From NCBI RefSeq assembly GCF_000504205.1, contig NZ_AZAJ01000001.1, positions 1,214,879 through 1,278,878 on the forward strand: a stretch of DNA of 64,000 nt, read 5' to 3'. The notes below the pieces were generated by a model. It saw only the letters and a list, made by a program, of their open reading frames with translations. It made no database searches and had not been told where the DNA came from. Made by a program: the position numbers and the translations under genes. Origin of the DNA: Methanolobus tindarius DSM 2278. Its GTDB lineage: Archaea > Halobacteriota > Methanosarcinia > Methanosarcinales > Methanosarcinaceae. This document shows, piece by piece, positions 43,284-52,792 of this stretch; the stretch's first letter is position 1; the number at the start of each line of letters is the position of its first letter.

Positions 43284-46200
43284 TCAAACTACAGTCACAT
43301 TCATTCCCTTCACCTCAGCCACAACCTCCGGATTATAATACGAGTAAGCCTTGCTCTCTGACACAACAGCTTTCACCGGGAAGAGAGCCTGTACCTGCAT
43401 GCTGAAGTTCAGTTCTTCTCCGGCCTGCATGTCATCAATGTAGAAAATAACTTTCCTTCCGGCGATCTCGTAGAGGGTTATCTTTTCCTCTGATGCTTTT
43501 GTTGCTTCAAGGCTTGATGTTACAGGGCTGAAGCCAGTCGGGACAGCAAGGTCAACTATCATCATACCACTTGAACTTGTAGTGCCATCGATACCGGTGA
43601 TTCCGTTGTACTTGATGTGAGCGTTCACTGTTACAATATCATTAACTGAAACATCAGTTGAATCATATTCGACATCAAGTTCAATCTCATTCTGCTCAAC
43701 GACATCCGGGAGAATGACATTGAAACGCCTCACAAGCTGATAGTTCAGGTCGCCTGTGCCTTCAAGTGAAAGCGTGACAGTTGATACATCGTCAGGAATC
43801 TCAATTATCTGGACAACATCGAAGTTCTGCTGATTCACTTCAACTGAACTTATTTCTGTACCGTCAGCAATCACATGAACTGTTGCATCGATATCCCTCC
43901 CAGCAGATGCTGCTGCACTCATCAAAGCTCTGAATGCCATGACAGTATCCTGGGTACTTGAGAAACCACCGTTTGAATTACGCTGTGCAGCAATCCATTT
44001 CAGTGATGATGTTGCTGATGGGTTATTTGCCTCGATGAGGGCAAGGGTAGCGTATGCAGTTGTTTCCACATTCTTGCTTGAAGGAGCTATAAATCCATAG
44101 CCACCGTGTTCGTATGGGAGTCTGACATCACCGTCACCATATCCCCAGTACATACCATCTTCATCCTGTTTTGAGATTGCCAGCAGCTCAATAAGAGCTT
44201 CATCAGCCATAGAACTGTCAAGTTTCTGCAATGCAAGAGTTCCGATTGCAAGAGCATAAGGATCATCCTGGCCTGCAAGATTATCTTCAAGGTACTGCTG
44301 GGCTTTTGACATGACAACAGGGTTCGCTGAACCATATTCCTCCAGTGCAAGGGTTGTGTATGCTGTAAGAGCATAAGTGCCACTAACACCACCCATCATG
44401 TCCTGATGAATCACAAAACCGACCTGCTCCCATGAACCATCTTCCTGCTGGTAGGATTCTATCCAGTCTGCAGCCTCAGAAAGAATATTCTCATCAATTG
44501 TGGTAACATCCCTTGCAGCACTGAACTGGGACAGCACAAATGAAGTTAGCCATAGACTGCCGTTTTCATCACTTTCACCGAATGCTGAGAAGGAGCCATC
44601 GCTGTGGCGGTATGTAAGTTCACGCTGGTACCCTGTTATTATGTACATCTCAGCCTTTGCACGGACTTCCGGATTATCCTGTCCGGTTGCTTTGAGGTAT
44701 CTCAATACCTCAACGTCAGTTGAGAATAGCATCATATTCTGTTCACCACACCCATAAGGCATACCAAGCAGATCGTCCACACCGCTTATGCTCTGGGCAA
44801 CAATACTTGGAGTGAAACTCACAAGAATCTTCTCTGAATCTGAAACAATGTCTGCCGGAAGTGTTGTATCAAGCTCCACAGAACCACTACTGAGTACTCC
44901 GTTATCAACAATCTCACGGGTTGTACCTTCAGCTTCAACAATGATGTCCTTTCTCACCGCATCGGCTCTTTCTGTTGTCTGGCCTGTTATCTCAACGATC
45001 TGTTTTCCAACTTTCGTAGGACTGATTGTAAAGCTGATATATCCCGCACCATTTCCATCCACGGTGACCGTCTGGACATCATCACCGATGATTTTGAACC
45101 AGTTGGCACCGCTTAATGTGAGCTTGACATCCTGCTCAGTATCAAGATAATTGTAGACCTGTACCTGTACAGGGAATTCTTCTCCCCTTGTCACAGAATA
45201 TGGAAGATCCGGATCAACGAAGAAGTCCTGGAAAACCGTGAGGCTGGATTCAGAAATACCAATTCCTTCCGGTCCGGTTGAAACTGCATGCAATCTCCAT
45301 GTAGTGATGCTGTCCGGTGCATTCAGGTCAACACTTGCAAGACCATCCTCATCGGTGAGGAGTTCAGGCATCCAAACCCATGTTTCTGGGAAGAACTGAC
45401 GCACACGCTGCACTTCGGCAAGTTCGCCATCGTCAGCACTATCTGTCACTGTTACGCTCTTTGCCGAATCTGCTTCCATTGCCATTGCGGGCATTTCTTC
45501 ACCCATTTCTTCATCTACATCCATCATGAAACCTGCAAAGTTTGCACCGTCAATAACAACTTCACGACCTGTTAACTGATAAACGTCTCGAGATTCAGGA
45601 ACATCAATTCCCGGCGATGACATAACTACCACACCCTCATTGTAAAGAGCATCATAAGCACCTATCATGTACCTTGGATGTGATTCTGCCTGAGGTTCCA
45701 TGAAACGAATTTCGAGTTCATCGAAGACCTGCTTGAGATTGAGCCTGCCTTCGCTGAGAGCATAGACTGACTCATCAACTATGGAGAATCCAATCATTGA
45801 TTTGCTGCCTGTATCGAAATCAACTGTAACATCATCCCCCGGTTCAGCGGATTCACTGCTGAATGAGCTGGAAAAGTCAACCTGAGTAGAGAATTCTACA
45901 TCGAATGGAAGCACATCCACTGAAACTTCGCTGTTGGGGTTTATCATGTAAGCAACAACCTTTGCCTGTGGGCTCATCTGCGGCGTTACTGGAATGCTAA
46001 TATCAGCTTCATCGCTTGTTGCTGAATAAACTGTTCTTCCATTGGCAAACACATCATAGAATACAGTTCCCGGATTTGTAGAATAGACGTGGAATGAAAT
46101 CGTGTCACCAACTTCCGGCACTCCGTCACTTGTCTGGGTGATGTGAATGAAACTGGCACTTGGAGAGTAAGCTGCATACAGATACTCACTAGCCCAGGCA

Positions 46201-47507
46201 TCGTCTGCATGTGCTGAAATGTCCAGACTTGTACTATTTTCAGGAATATCCAGTTCAAGCATTGAAACACCGCCTTCGGTGTTCAAGGTGAACTCGTCAC
46301 TTGTGTAATCATAAGTGTCATTTCTCAAACCAGTCTCTACTGTTACTTCAGCATCAACAGGATTTCCTCCTGGATCTTTTGTAACAATAAGAACCTGAAG
46401 AGGCATTCCGGGTTTTATTGTACTTGATTCGGGAATAAGCTGGATAACAAGCGGAGATTCTGCAATTGTCAGAAGCTTGTTTGTGGATTCACTGTGATTG
46501 CCTGTGTCTGTTACAGTCACATTGAGCATGAGACTTGCCTGTCCACCTGCACCGTATGTCCCGGCTGCGTATTCTACTTCAGGAAGCTCAAACTCAATTG
46601 AACCGTTCTCAAGTGTGCCGGAAAAAGTTGCGTATTGTTCCCACTTACCAACATAGCGTGAAGCCTCCACAAGAACATCACCTTCAACTACTTTTCCAAA
46701 GAAATAATTGGCTGAAACGGTGCCTGTAATTTCATCAGATACAAGGAACCATTCCTGCGGGGTTTCAAGTGAAACATCAAACTTAGGAAGTACATATTTG
46801 TCCACCTGGATGTCAACCATGGAAGAAGAGTCACCGGCTTTTGCAGTTATTTTCCACGTACCAAGGTTCAATTCTGATGCAAGAGGCAGATCAAAGGAAA
46901 CAACACCATACTCATTTGAGTTTAATTCTTCCTTGAAGACCTTGATACCTTTTGCATCTGTTATTTCAACGGTTATATCCTCCTGAACAGGTACGAGGTT
47001 GTTGTTCAGGGAAACAATTCTTCCGTTAATTGTTTGTCCCGGCTTGTAAATTGGTTTATCGGTTTCTATGAACAGAGGGTTGTTATTTACCACTGTTACT
47101 GTTGCCTCAAATTCTGTATCATAACCTGTGGGCTTTGCTGTAAGTGTATAAGTTCCTTCTTCAACATCGGGCACTTCAAAGGAAGCAACGACATTTCCAG
47201 ATTCTGATGTTGATGCCTGTACAAGACTTATCTCGTTGTTGTTCTCATCGGTAAGAGTATATTCAACACACCGCTCAACCGGTTCATTGTCTGAGAAAGC
47301 TGCCATGGTGATTGAGCTTTCACCGCCTGAAAAGAGCATTTTTGGTGCAAGTATCAGAAACTCATCACCTGATGAAGCTACCTGACCACCACACTGACCG
47401 GCTATATTGGAAGAAAGATCATCACTTCCGACACAACCTGAAATTATCACTGCAAACAACGATACTATAATTATTAACGAGCCTGTTTTTTTCCCTTTTA
47501 AGTTCAA
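43284..47507 (-). CDS. Alpha-2-macroglobulin family lipoprotein with intact thioester
   Basis: The 1407-residue protein begins with a signal peptide and lipobox (VIISGC, Cys about 24). MG domains follow with TDKPIYKPGQTI and VDKYVLPKFDV. The alpha-2-macroglobulin domain has FPETWVWMPELLTDEDG. The thioester domain has PYGCGEQNM (Cys about 918), GYQREL, DGSFSAFG and NGGFSSTQDTV, and a receptor-binding-like domain closes the protein. About 114 residues after the thioester Cys is VIHQDMMGG, like complement C3 rather than human A2M. It should trap proteases or attach covalently to targets at the cell surface. The TTG at 47507 is chosen because GGAGTGG lies six bases upstream; the frame opens at 47591. 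Confidence 0.92.
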   Translation of the reverse strand: MNLKGKKTGSLIIIVSLFAVIISGCVGSDDLSSNIAGQCGGQVASSGDEFLILAPKMLFSGGESSITMAAFSDNEPVERCVEYTLTDENNNEISLVQASTSESGNVVASFEVPDVEEGTYTLTAKPTGYDTEFEATVTVVNNNPLFIETDKPIYKPGQTINGRIVSLNNNLVPVQEDITVEITDAKGIKVFKEELNSNEYGVVSFDLPLASELNLGTWKITAKAGDSSSMVDIQVDKYVLPKFDVSLETPQEWFLVSDEITGTVSANYFFGKVVEGDVLVEASRYVGKWEQYATFSGTLENGSIEFELPEVEYAAGTYGAGGQASLMLNVTVTDTGNHSESTNKLLTIAESPLVIQLIPESSTIKPGMPLQVLIVTKDPGGNPVDAEVTVETGLRNDTYDYTSDEFTLNTEGGVSMLELDIPENSTSLDISAHADDAWASEYLYAAYSPSASFIHITQTSDGVPEVGDTISFHVYSTNPGTVFYDVFANGRTVYSATSDEADISIPVTPQMSPQAKVVAYMINPNSEVSVDVLPFDVEFSTQVDFSSSFSSESAEPGDDVTVDFDTGSKSMIGFSIVDESVYALSEGRLNLKQVFDELEIRFMEPQAESHPRYMIGAYDALYNEGVVVMSSPGIDVPESRDVYQLTGREVVIDGANFAGFMMDVDEEMGEEMPAMAMEADSAKSVTVTDSADDGELAEVQRVRQFFPETWVWMPELLTDEDGLASVDLNAPDSITTWRLHAVSTGPEGIGISESSLTVFQDFFVDPDLPYSVTRGEEFPVQVQVYNYLDTEQDVKLTLSGANWFKIIGDDVQTVTVDGNGAGYISFTISPTKVGKQIVEITGQTTERADAVRKDIIVEAEGTTREIVDNGVLSSGSVELDTTLPADIVSDSEKILVSFTPSIVAQSISGVDDLLGMPYGCGEQNMMLFSTDVEVLRYLKATGQDNPEVRAKAEMYIITGYQRELTYRHSDGSFSAFGESDENGSLWLTSFVLSQFSAARDVTTIDENILSEAADWIESYQQEDGSWEQVGFVIHQDMMGGVSGTYALTAYTTLALEEYGSANPVVMSKAQQYLEDNLAGQDDPYALAIGTLALQKLDSSMADEALIELLAISKQDEDGMYWGYGDGDVRLPYEHGGYGFIAPSSKNVETTAYATLALIEANNPSATSSLKWIAAQRNSNGGFSSTQDTVMAFRALMSAAASAGRDIDATVHVIADGTEISSVEVNQQNFDVVQIIEIPDDVSTVTLSLEGTGDLNYQLVRRFNVILPDVVEQNEIELDVEYDSTDVSVNDIVTVNAHIKYNGITGIDGTTSSSGMMIVDLAVPTGFSPVTSSLEATKASEEKITLYEIAGRKVIFYIDDMQAGEELNFSMQVQALFPVKAVVSESKAYSYYNPEVVAEVKGMNVTVV

Positions 47508-47649
47508 TTTTAACCACTCCAGACTTAGAGTCTTATGTTTCTTATTACAGAGTTTGGGAATAGGAATGTATATACTTTGCTTAAACTTCAAAGATGTTTG
47601 AAGTTATGTTATGGGACGCAGGTGGATTTTGAAAATTGGAAAATAAAAG

Positions 47650-48984
47650 TTAAATTTCTGTTATTTCCCAATGATCATACATTTCAGTAATACTCACTGA
47701 CACTCCATCGCCCCTTACTGCTGTTGTATCGTTTATCATTGTGAATTTGCCCTGATAACCGCTTGTAACGGTCATTTCATCCCTTCCGGATTTCCAATTC
47801 AAAAAAAGCAGGACTTTTTCACCATATTCAAATGATGGACTATCCTCAACCCAGATAGAATCATTACCTACCGTTCCGCCATCAATTGTAATTTGCAAAT
47901 CTCCTGTGTCCAATGGATTTTTTAGATATTTGTTAACATGCACCCCAATATCAGTATATATCATATCTTCAGTTCCAATATTCAGTTCATCATTAGATTT
48001 GTCAGGTCTCTGCCCATCCGCAGTATTCCATCTTGAGGGATAAGCACCTGTAACGGTTCCTGCAATTATGATGTCTGACTGGGAAACTAAATCTTCGATG
48101 CTTAAAGCTTCCATTGATATCGAAATGCCTACATTCAAACCATCATTTCCCGGGGTTAATGCAGAATTAGAAGAAGAAGAAGAAGAAATTAATTTTTTAA
48201 ACTCAGCTAAATCTATTGATTGACTATCTACTTCATAAAGAACCCTATCAATTTGCACTGTGTTATTGTCTACTATGCAAACCCTGGAAACATCGCCATT
48301 AACTGTATAAAAATAAATAAAGTACTGATATCCATTCAAAAGGAAGTCATTTGAAGGGGCTTCTAGTGGATATTCATCAAGGTAGGAAATTACATCTTTA
48401 ATCTTTGTTGAATTCTCTATAACACTTGATTCCAGACTAAATCCGTTTTTTATTGATATTTTATTAATGTCAGAAGAATTATTTATGAGGGAACTTACAT
48501 GGAGATTAGTTTTCTTTACAGTTTCTTCATCTGAAACTATTCCGGATTCAATAAGTTCCTGAACATAAATTATGTTGATAGGCGTGCCATCGACCTGATA
48601 ATAAACATTATCGATATTAACCATGTCCTCCCCCACAATAGTTATTCCTGCAATCTTACCGGAGTCATCATAAAAATCCATAGAATAACGGAAGCCACCT
48701 CGGTCAGTTTGGTCGTCCATTTTTTCAAAGGAGTATTGATCCAGATGAGAAATCAGTTTCCCTATTGTTGCCCTGTCTTCTATTGTGCCTGAATCACCAC
48801 TCATCCCATTAAAGACAGATATGTTGGTGATACCAGAACCATCGAGATCAGCAATTGCGATAGCACTTTTATTATTGGTTGATTCTATGACGTAACCATC
48901 TGTTGAATCTGCGATGCAACCTGAAAAAAAGAGTGAGCTGCATAAAAGAAAACATAAGATCAAGTGATTTGTTATTTTGTTCAT
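47650..48984 (-). CDS. Lipoprotein of unknown function
   Basis: The 444-residue protein has a signal peptide with lipobox (SLFFSGC). Two related units of about 110 residues follow, each with a strand-rich segment and D-x-VYY/LYEVD ending (DNVYYQVDGTPINI; DRVLYEVDSQSIDL). A Ser-rich linker coded by GAA-type triplet repeats leads to a C-terminal domain with IAGTVTGAYPSRWNTADG and GEKVLLFL. That last domain is shared with the frameshifted gene at 49676-50346. Function unknown; extracytoplasmic. Confidence 0.7.
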   Translation of the reverse strand: MNKITNHLILCFLLCSSLFFSGCIADSTDGYVIESTNNKSAIAIADLDGSGITNISVFNGMSGDSGTIEDRATIGKLISHLDQYSFEKMDDQTDRGGFRYSMDFYDDSGKIAGITIVGEDMVNIDNVYYQVDGTPINIIYVQELIESGIVSDEETVKKTNLHVSSLINNSSDINKISIKNGFSLESSVIENSTKIKDVISYLDEYPLEAPSNDFLLNGYQYFIYFYTVNGDVSRVCIVDNNTVQIDRVLYEVDSQSIDLAEFKKLISSSSSSNSALTPGNDGLNVGISISMEALSIEDLVSQSDIIIAGTVTGAYPSRWNTADGQRPDKSNDELNIGTEDMIYTDIGVHVNKYLKNPLDTGDLQITIDGGTVGNDSIWVEDSPSFEYGEKVLLFLNWKSGRDEMTVTSGYQGKFTMINDTTAVRGDGVSVSITEMYDHWEITEI

Positions 48985-49147
48985 TCCAATCATCAATGCC
49001 AATGTTAAAAGAAAACAATTCTAATAGTTCGCATCATCATACAATAAAAATTAGATTATTGCTTAAATTAATTATGGTCATCCATCCAACTGAAAAATTC
49101 AATCGGTTTCTGCAAAGCCACAAAAACAAAGATATCACATTTTAAAT

Positions 49148-49609
49148 CTACAGAACAGTGATCTTGTCAATTCTAGCAAAACGATACCGTGATACTTTGT
49201 ATTTTATTCCATCACCAATCTTCACTTTGTTGAAATCTTCCAGACTGACTAAATAAGTGTATGCCTCACCTTCAAAAACATCATTTGCAGAGTCATCAGA
49301 GATGAGCCTTACTCCAACGCAGTAATCAACATTCGAATATTTCCGTACCAAGAGCTCTTTCAGTGAACCAGTTACATACACATCCTTATCATCTTGAGTG
49401 AAAAACTGTTCAAAGTCTTTATTGTCTACAAGTATCCATGGTTCACCAGGATGTGGTGCGTTGAATATGCTCTCGCAGGTGTTTCCATAATATCCATTGA
49501 TAACTTTGTGTTCAACCACACCTTCCACTTCAACCGGAGTTACGTAATAGATAGATGATATGAGGAAAATAGCAAGGAACAAAAATAGCGTTTTATTAAA
49601 AGCTCCCAT
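49148..49609 (-). CDS. Membrane-anchored or secreted protein, function unknown
   Basis: The 153-residue protein has an N-terminal hydrophobic helix (residues 5-23) without a lipobox, then a small strand-rich domain with two conserved-looking Cys (NTCESIF, VDYCVGV). GCAGGTTGG precedes the ATG at 49609. It lies between two related lipoprotein genes on the same strand, so it is probably part of the same surface-protein cluster. Confidence 0.6.
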   Translation of the reverse strand: MGAFNKTLFLFLAIFLISSIYYVTPVEVEGVVEHKVINGYYGNTCESIFNAPHPGEPWILVDNKDFEQFFTQDDKDVYVTGSLKELLVRKYSNVDYCVGVRLISDDSANDVFEGEAYTYLVSLEDFNKVKIGDGIKYKVSRYRFARIDKITVL

Positions 49610-49675
49610 AACCAACCTGCCCCTAAAAATACTGCTAACTGTATTTTAATTACTCTATATATACTGATTTTTCTA

Positions 49676-50346
49676 TCAAGAAATCATTTCGACTAATTCT
49701 TTCTGATTTATAGTTCCATGTACACCTACGGCGTTTCCATCATCATTTAACGTTAATTTCCCTTGAATCGAGCCAAGAGTAAAATAGTGATCAGGTCCAA
49801 GGTCCTTTGTGTACTCCCACTCATCCTCGATCAAATAGAGAAAAACCTTTTCATCCGGCTGAAATGAAGCTTCATAATCGGCAGTACTGACATCATTGCC
49901 AACTGTTCCTGTAAAAACCCTAACTATAACTTCATCTTCAGGCAATGGGTTTTTAAATATTCATCAGCAGTTATCACAACATCAGTGTAAATCATATCAT
50001 ACCATTCGAAGTCATCAACAGAATCATGAGGTCTTTTTCCATCTACAGTATTCCATTTACTTGGGAGAATCTCTTTTACAGTACCTATGAGAATCACATT
50101 CGAATTCTCTGTGAGATATTCATAGCTAAGGAACTCCATTTCAGGGTTTGAACCTATAATAAGTCCATCCGACCCGTTATCAGAGATAAACAGTTCCCCA
50201 TATCCTCCAAAGGTATAGTAAGGATCATCGCTGGCTTCCTGCTTATTGGAATCATTAAGGAAGTCGCCAGCATAGATCAGGCCTACCAGCACCAGTGAAA
50301 ATAAAATAGAGAGAATCAAAATAGACTTAATCTTCATTTCTTTCAT
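49676..50346 (-). pseudogene. Frameshifted surface protein related to the C-terminal domain of 47650-48984
   Basis: Two overlapping frames encode one protein. The first (50346 to 49924) has a signal helix and IGTVKEILPSKWNTVDGKRP, then runs out of frame at TTTAAAAACCC near 49950. The second (to 49676) continues with NPLPEDEV-type sequence and FTGTVGNDV, matching the paralogue's KNPLDTGDL...GGTVGNDS. Adding one A to the A-run restores the frame. It is either a recent pseudogene or a sequencing error. Confidence 0.75.
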
Positions 50347-50457
50347 AGAACATATTAAACACTTGAATCAATATGAACTTTTGCAGATAATAGTTATAAA
50401 AAATATAATAGTTAAGATGTTGTTTGATGATTACATGAACCATAAAAATGTCTGGTA

Positions 50458-51075
50458 TTATTCACCAACCAGCTTCTTCGTAATCTCCGCAACGTGCCTG
50501 CCCTGAAACCTCGCAATTCCAAGCTCATTCTCACTTGGATGTCTGGTATCGGGACCGCTGCCTGCAATTGTGGAAGCACCATACGGACTTCCGCCTGTAA
50601 TCTCATCAAGTGTTGACTGTCTTGTCTCTGAATACGGAACACCTACTATAACCATTCCATGATGCAGCAGCGTTGTGTGGAAACTCAGTATTGTAGATTC
50701 CTGACCACCGTGCTGAGTGCTGCTGGATGTGAAAACACTGCCCACTTTACCGATAAGTGCACCCTGGGACCAGATGCCACCTGTCCTGTCAAGGAAAGCT
50801 CGCATCTGTGCGGCCATCATTCCAAATCTTGTTGGAGTTCCGAAGATGATGGCATCTGCTTCGGAAAGATTATCAACTGTTGCAACCGGGAGGTGCTCAA
50901 AGCTCTTTTTGGATTCAGTACCACCCATTTTTTTGAGAATTTCAGCAGTAAAAGTTTCCTGAATCTGGAAAAGTCCCACTTCTGCGCCTTCAACTTCCCT
51001 GGCTCCTTCGGCAACAGCCTGAGCCATCCTGTAGTTGTGTCCGTACAAACTATAAAAAATAACATTAATTTTCAT
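50458..51075 (-). CDS. wrbA: NAD(P)H:quinone oxidoreductase WrbA
   Basis: The 205-residue flavodoxin-like protein has [15 protein letters not shown] for the FMN phosphate loop, [23 protein letters not shown] and [12 protein letters not shown], all typical of WrbA. It reduces quinones by two electrons using FMN and protects against oxidative stress. Start at the ATG at 51075 after GGTGG; a GTG at 51084 is in frame. It stands alone. Confidence 0.92.
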   Translation of the reverse strand: MKINVIFYSLYGHNYRMAQAVAEGAREVEGAEVGLFQIQETFTAEILKKMGGTESKKSFEHLPVATVDNLSEADAIIFGTPTRFGMMAAQMRAFLDRTGGIWSQGALIGKVGSVFTSSSTQHGGQESTILSFHTTLLHHGMVIVGVPYSETRQSTLDEITGGSPYGASTIAGSGPDTRHPSENELGIARFQGRHVAEITKKLVGE

Positions 51076-51240
51076 TATTCCCACCTACAACCCTAATATG
51101 GAATTTACTCTGTACAAATAATTTTCGGCAGCTTCAACTGAAACCAAGGTTATAAATAATTGATGTTAGATATAGTTCTCATAATAAGAGCAATACATAA
51201 CATAATGTTAGAATTAGACATAATTACTACAGTGATATTT

Positions 51241-51636
51241 ATGGAAAAACTGGAAAAATACACAAAGACAACCTATGCCCTTGCCTTAGTCCTTATTGTC
51301 GCAGGAATATCTTTAATCGCAATGGTTGAAGAGTATCAGCAAACAGGAATCGGTCTTGTAAACATAGGTACAATTGTTATTTTTATAACATTCGTAAAAG
51401 CAAGAAGATATCGCAACGGCCCTGTAAAAGATGAAAGGACTATCAAAATCGGTGCTTACGGACTTTCATATTCATGGCTCATAACATTCGTTCTGATATC
51501 CCTGCTATTCTGGATAGATGAATTTGAAATTACACAATTGACGGTCAAGCAAGTACTGGCAATACTCATGATAACAATGCCTGTAACTGCAAAAGGAATC
51601 CAATGGTATCTTTTCAGGAAAGGAGATATAGAATAA
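51241..51636 (+). CDS. DUF2178-like membrane protein
   Basis: From ATG 51241 the 131-residue protein has four membrane helices with the loop [15 protein letters not shown] between helices 2 and 3, which fits DUF2178. Such genes usually sit directly upstream of a small XRE-type regulator, as here (start 24 bp downstream). The open frame begins at 51160, but the extra residues look like promoter sequence read through. Function unknown. Confidence 0.7.
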   Translation: MEKLEKYTKTTYALALVLIVAGISLIAMVEEYQQTGIGLVNIGTIVIFITFVKARRYRNGPVKDERTIKIGAYGLSYSWLITFVLISLLFWIDEFEITQLTVKQVLAILMITMPVTAKGIQWYLFRKGDIE

Positions 51637-51659
51637 ATCCACAAATGCAGGATGATAAG

Positions 51660-51866
51660 ATGAAGACAAGGATCAAGGAACTCCGGGCCAGATATGACCT
51701 TACCCAGGAAGACCTTGCAAACAAAGTTGGAGTAAGAAGGGAAACCATCGGTTTTCTGGAAAAAGGGAAATATAATCCCTCACTAAAACTTGCATATAAA
51801 GTCGCAATAACTCTTGAGACAACAATAGATGAACTGTTCATCTTTGATGAATCTGATCTCAAATAA
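51660..51866 (+). CDS. Small XRE-family helix-turn-helix regulator
   Basis: The 68-residue protein is a single HTH domain: [21 protein letters not shown], then [16 protein letters not shown] and TTIDELF. GGATGAT precedes the ATG. Proteins of this size paired with DUF2178 membrane proteins are common in archaea and are thought to control their partner. The next gene follows 14 bp later. Confidence 0.85.
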   Translation: MKTRIKELRARYDLTQEDLANKVGVRRETIGFLEKGKYNPSLKLAYKVAITLETTIDELFIFDESDLK

Positions 51867-51880
51867 CCTTGGAGATAACT

Positions 51881-52426
51881 ATGGAAGCGAAAACAAAAGT
51901 CTGGCTTACAGAGGATGGAAAACCAATAATTGGCGGTGGAAAAGTAGAACTTCTCAAGACAATCGATGAAGAAAAATCACTTCGAAAAGCCTGCATGAAA
52001 ATGGATATATCCTACAAGCATGCATGGAATGTCCTCAATAAAATAAGTGAGAGACTTGGAAAGGATGTAGTAACAACTGTGAGGGGTGGGAAAAGCCAGG
52101 GAACTTTTCTTACAGACGAAGGCCGCAGACTTATAAAAGAATATGAGATGAACAGGAAATTCATCAACAATACAATGGAAGATGAAGGGTCCTGGGAAAA
52201 ACTGGGTCTTGCCATTTCAGCTCGTAATAAAATTCCTGCAAAGGTCGTAAGTGTTGAAAAAGAAGGTCTTGTTGCCAAAGTGAAACTGGAAATCGATCCA
52301 TCTGCGCTTACTTCAATTATAACTTCCGAAGCTGTAGAGAGACTTGGTATAGAAGAAGGAGACAGTGTATTTGCAATAATCAAGTCAACGGAAGTTCTTA
52401 TCGGAAAAGTGCAAAAACAGGAATAA
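51881..52426 (+). CDS. ModE-like regulator with one TOBE/Mop domain
   Basis: The 181-residue protein has the LysR-like winged helix of ModE (LLKTIDEEKSLRKACMKMDISYKHAW) and a C-terminal Mop/TOBE domain (NKIPAKVVSVEKEGLVAKVKL...DSVFAIIKSTEVLIG). It likely binds molybdate or tungstate oxyanions and controls their uptake or use, important for formylmethanofuran dehydrogenase. GGAGATAACT supports the ATG at 51881. E. coli ModE has two Mop units; archaeal versions often have one. Confidence 0.85.
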   Translation: MEAKTKVWLTEDGKPIIGGGKVELLKTIDEEKSLRKACMKMDISYKHAWNVLNKISERLGKDVVTTVRGGKSQGTFLTDEGRRLIKEYEMNRKFINNTMEDEGSWEKLGLAISARNKIPAKVVSVEKEGLVAKVKLEIDPSALTSIITSEAVERLGIEEGDSVFAIIKSTEVLIGKVQKQE

Positions 52427-52561
52427 GAGAACATCAGGGATTAAATTTAACATTTAACCTTTCAAAAACAGTATATACTTTTAAGACACATATTATTCTG
52501 GTTAGAAACAAGAATAACAATCAAATTGTTGATATTTGTTGTTTTACTCGGGACGGGAATC

Positions 52562-52792
52562 ATGAAAAGTAAAGGAGATTTTTCGTGGGAGAACGGCAAG
52601 ATCAAAAACGGTGACACCCTGGGGAAAATTGTGGCAATTCCCACCCAGGAAGATTTAGAGCCGGAAGTTTTCGACGATATTAAAGCTAAGCATACTAAAC
52701 AAAACTTTGATGAAGAAGCTGACATCGTAATTGATGAATTCAAAGAGAAAATGACAGAAGTCCTCTCCAGAGAATTACATCGTAGAAGATGA
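52562..52792 (+). CDS. Hypothetical 76-residue acidic protein
   Basis: The ATG at 52562 follows GGGAAT. The protein is rich in Glu/Asp/Lys with FSWENGKIKNGDTLGKIV at the start and a helical end (ADIVIDEFKEKMTEVLSREL). A TATA-like AGTATATACTTTTA at about 52470 fits a transcript. Its 3' end overlaps the convergent permease gene by 18 bp. No family recognised. Confidence 0.55.
   Translation: MKSKGDFSWENGKIKNGDTLGKIVAIPTQEDLEPEVFDDIKAKHTKQNFDEEADIVIDEFKEKMTEVLSRELHRRR

Noticed and set aside
48171-48192. GAA-type triplet repeat as a phase-variation tract
   Set aside because: It codes for a Ser run and changes would stay in frame, so it is only a flexible linker.
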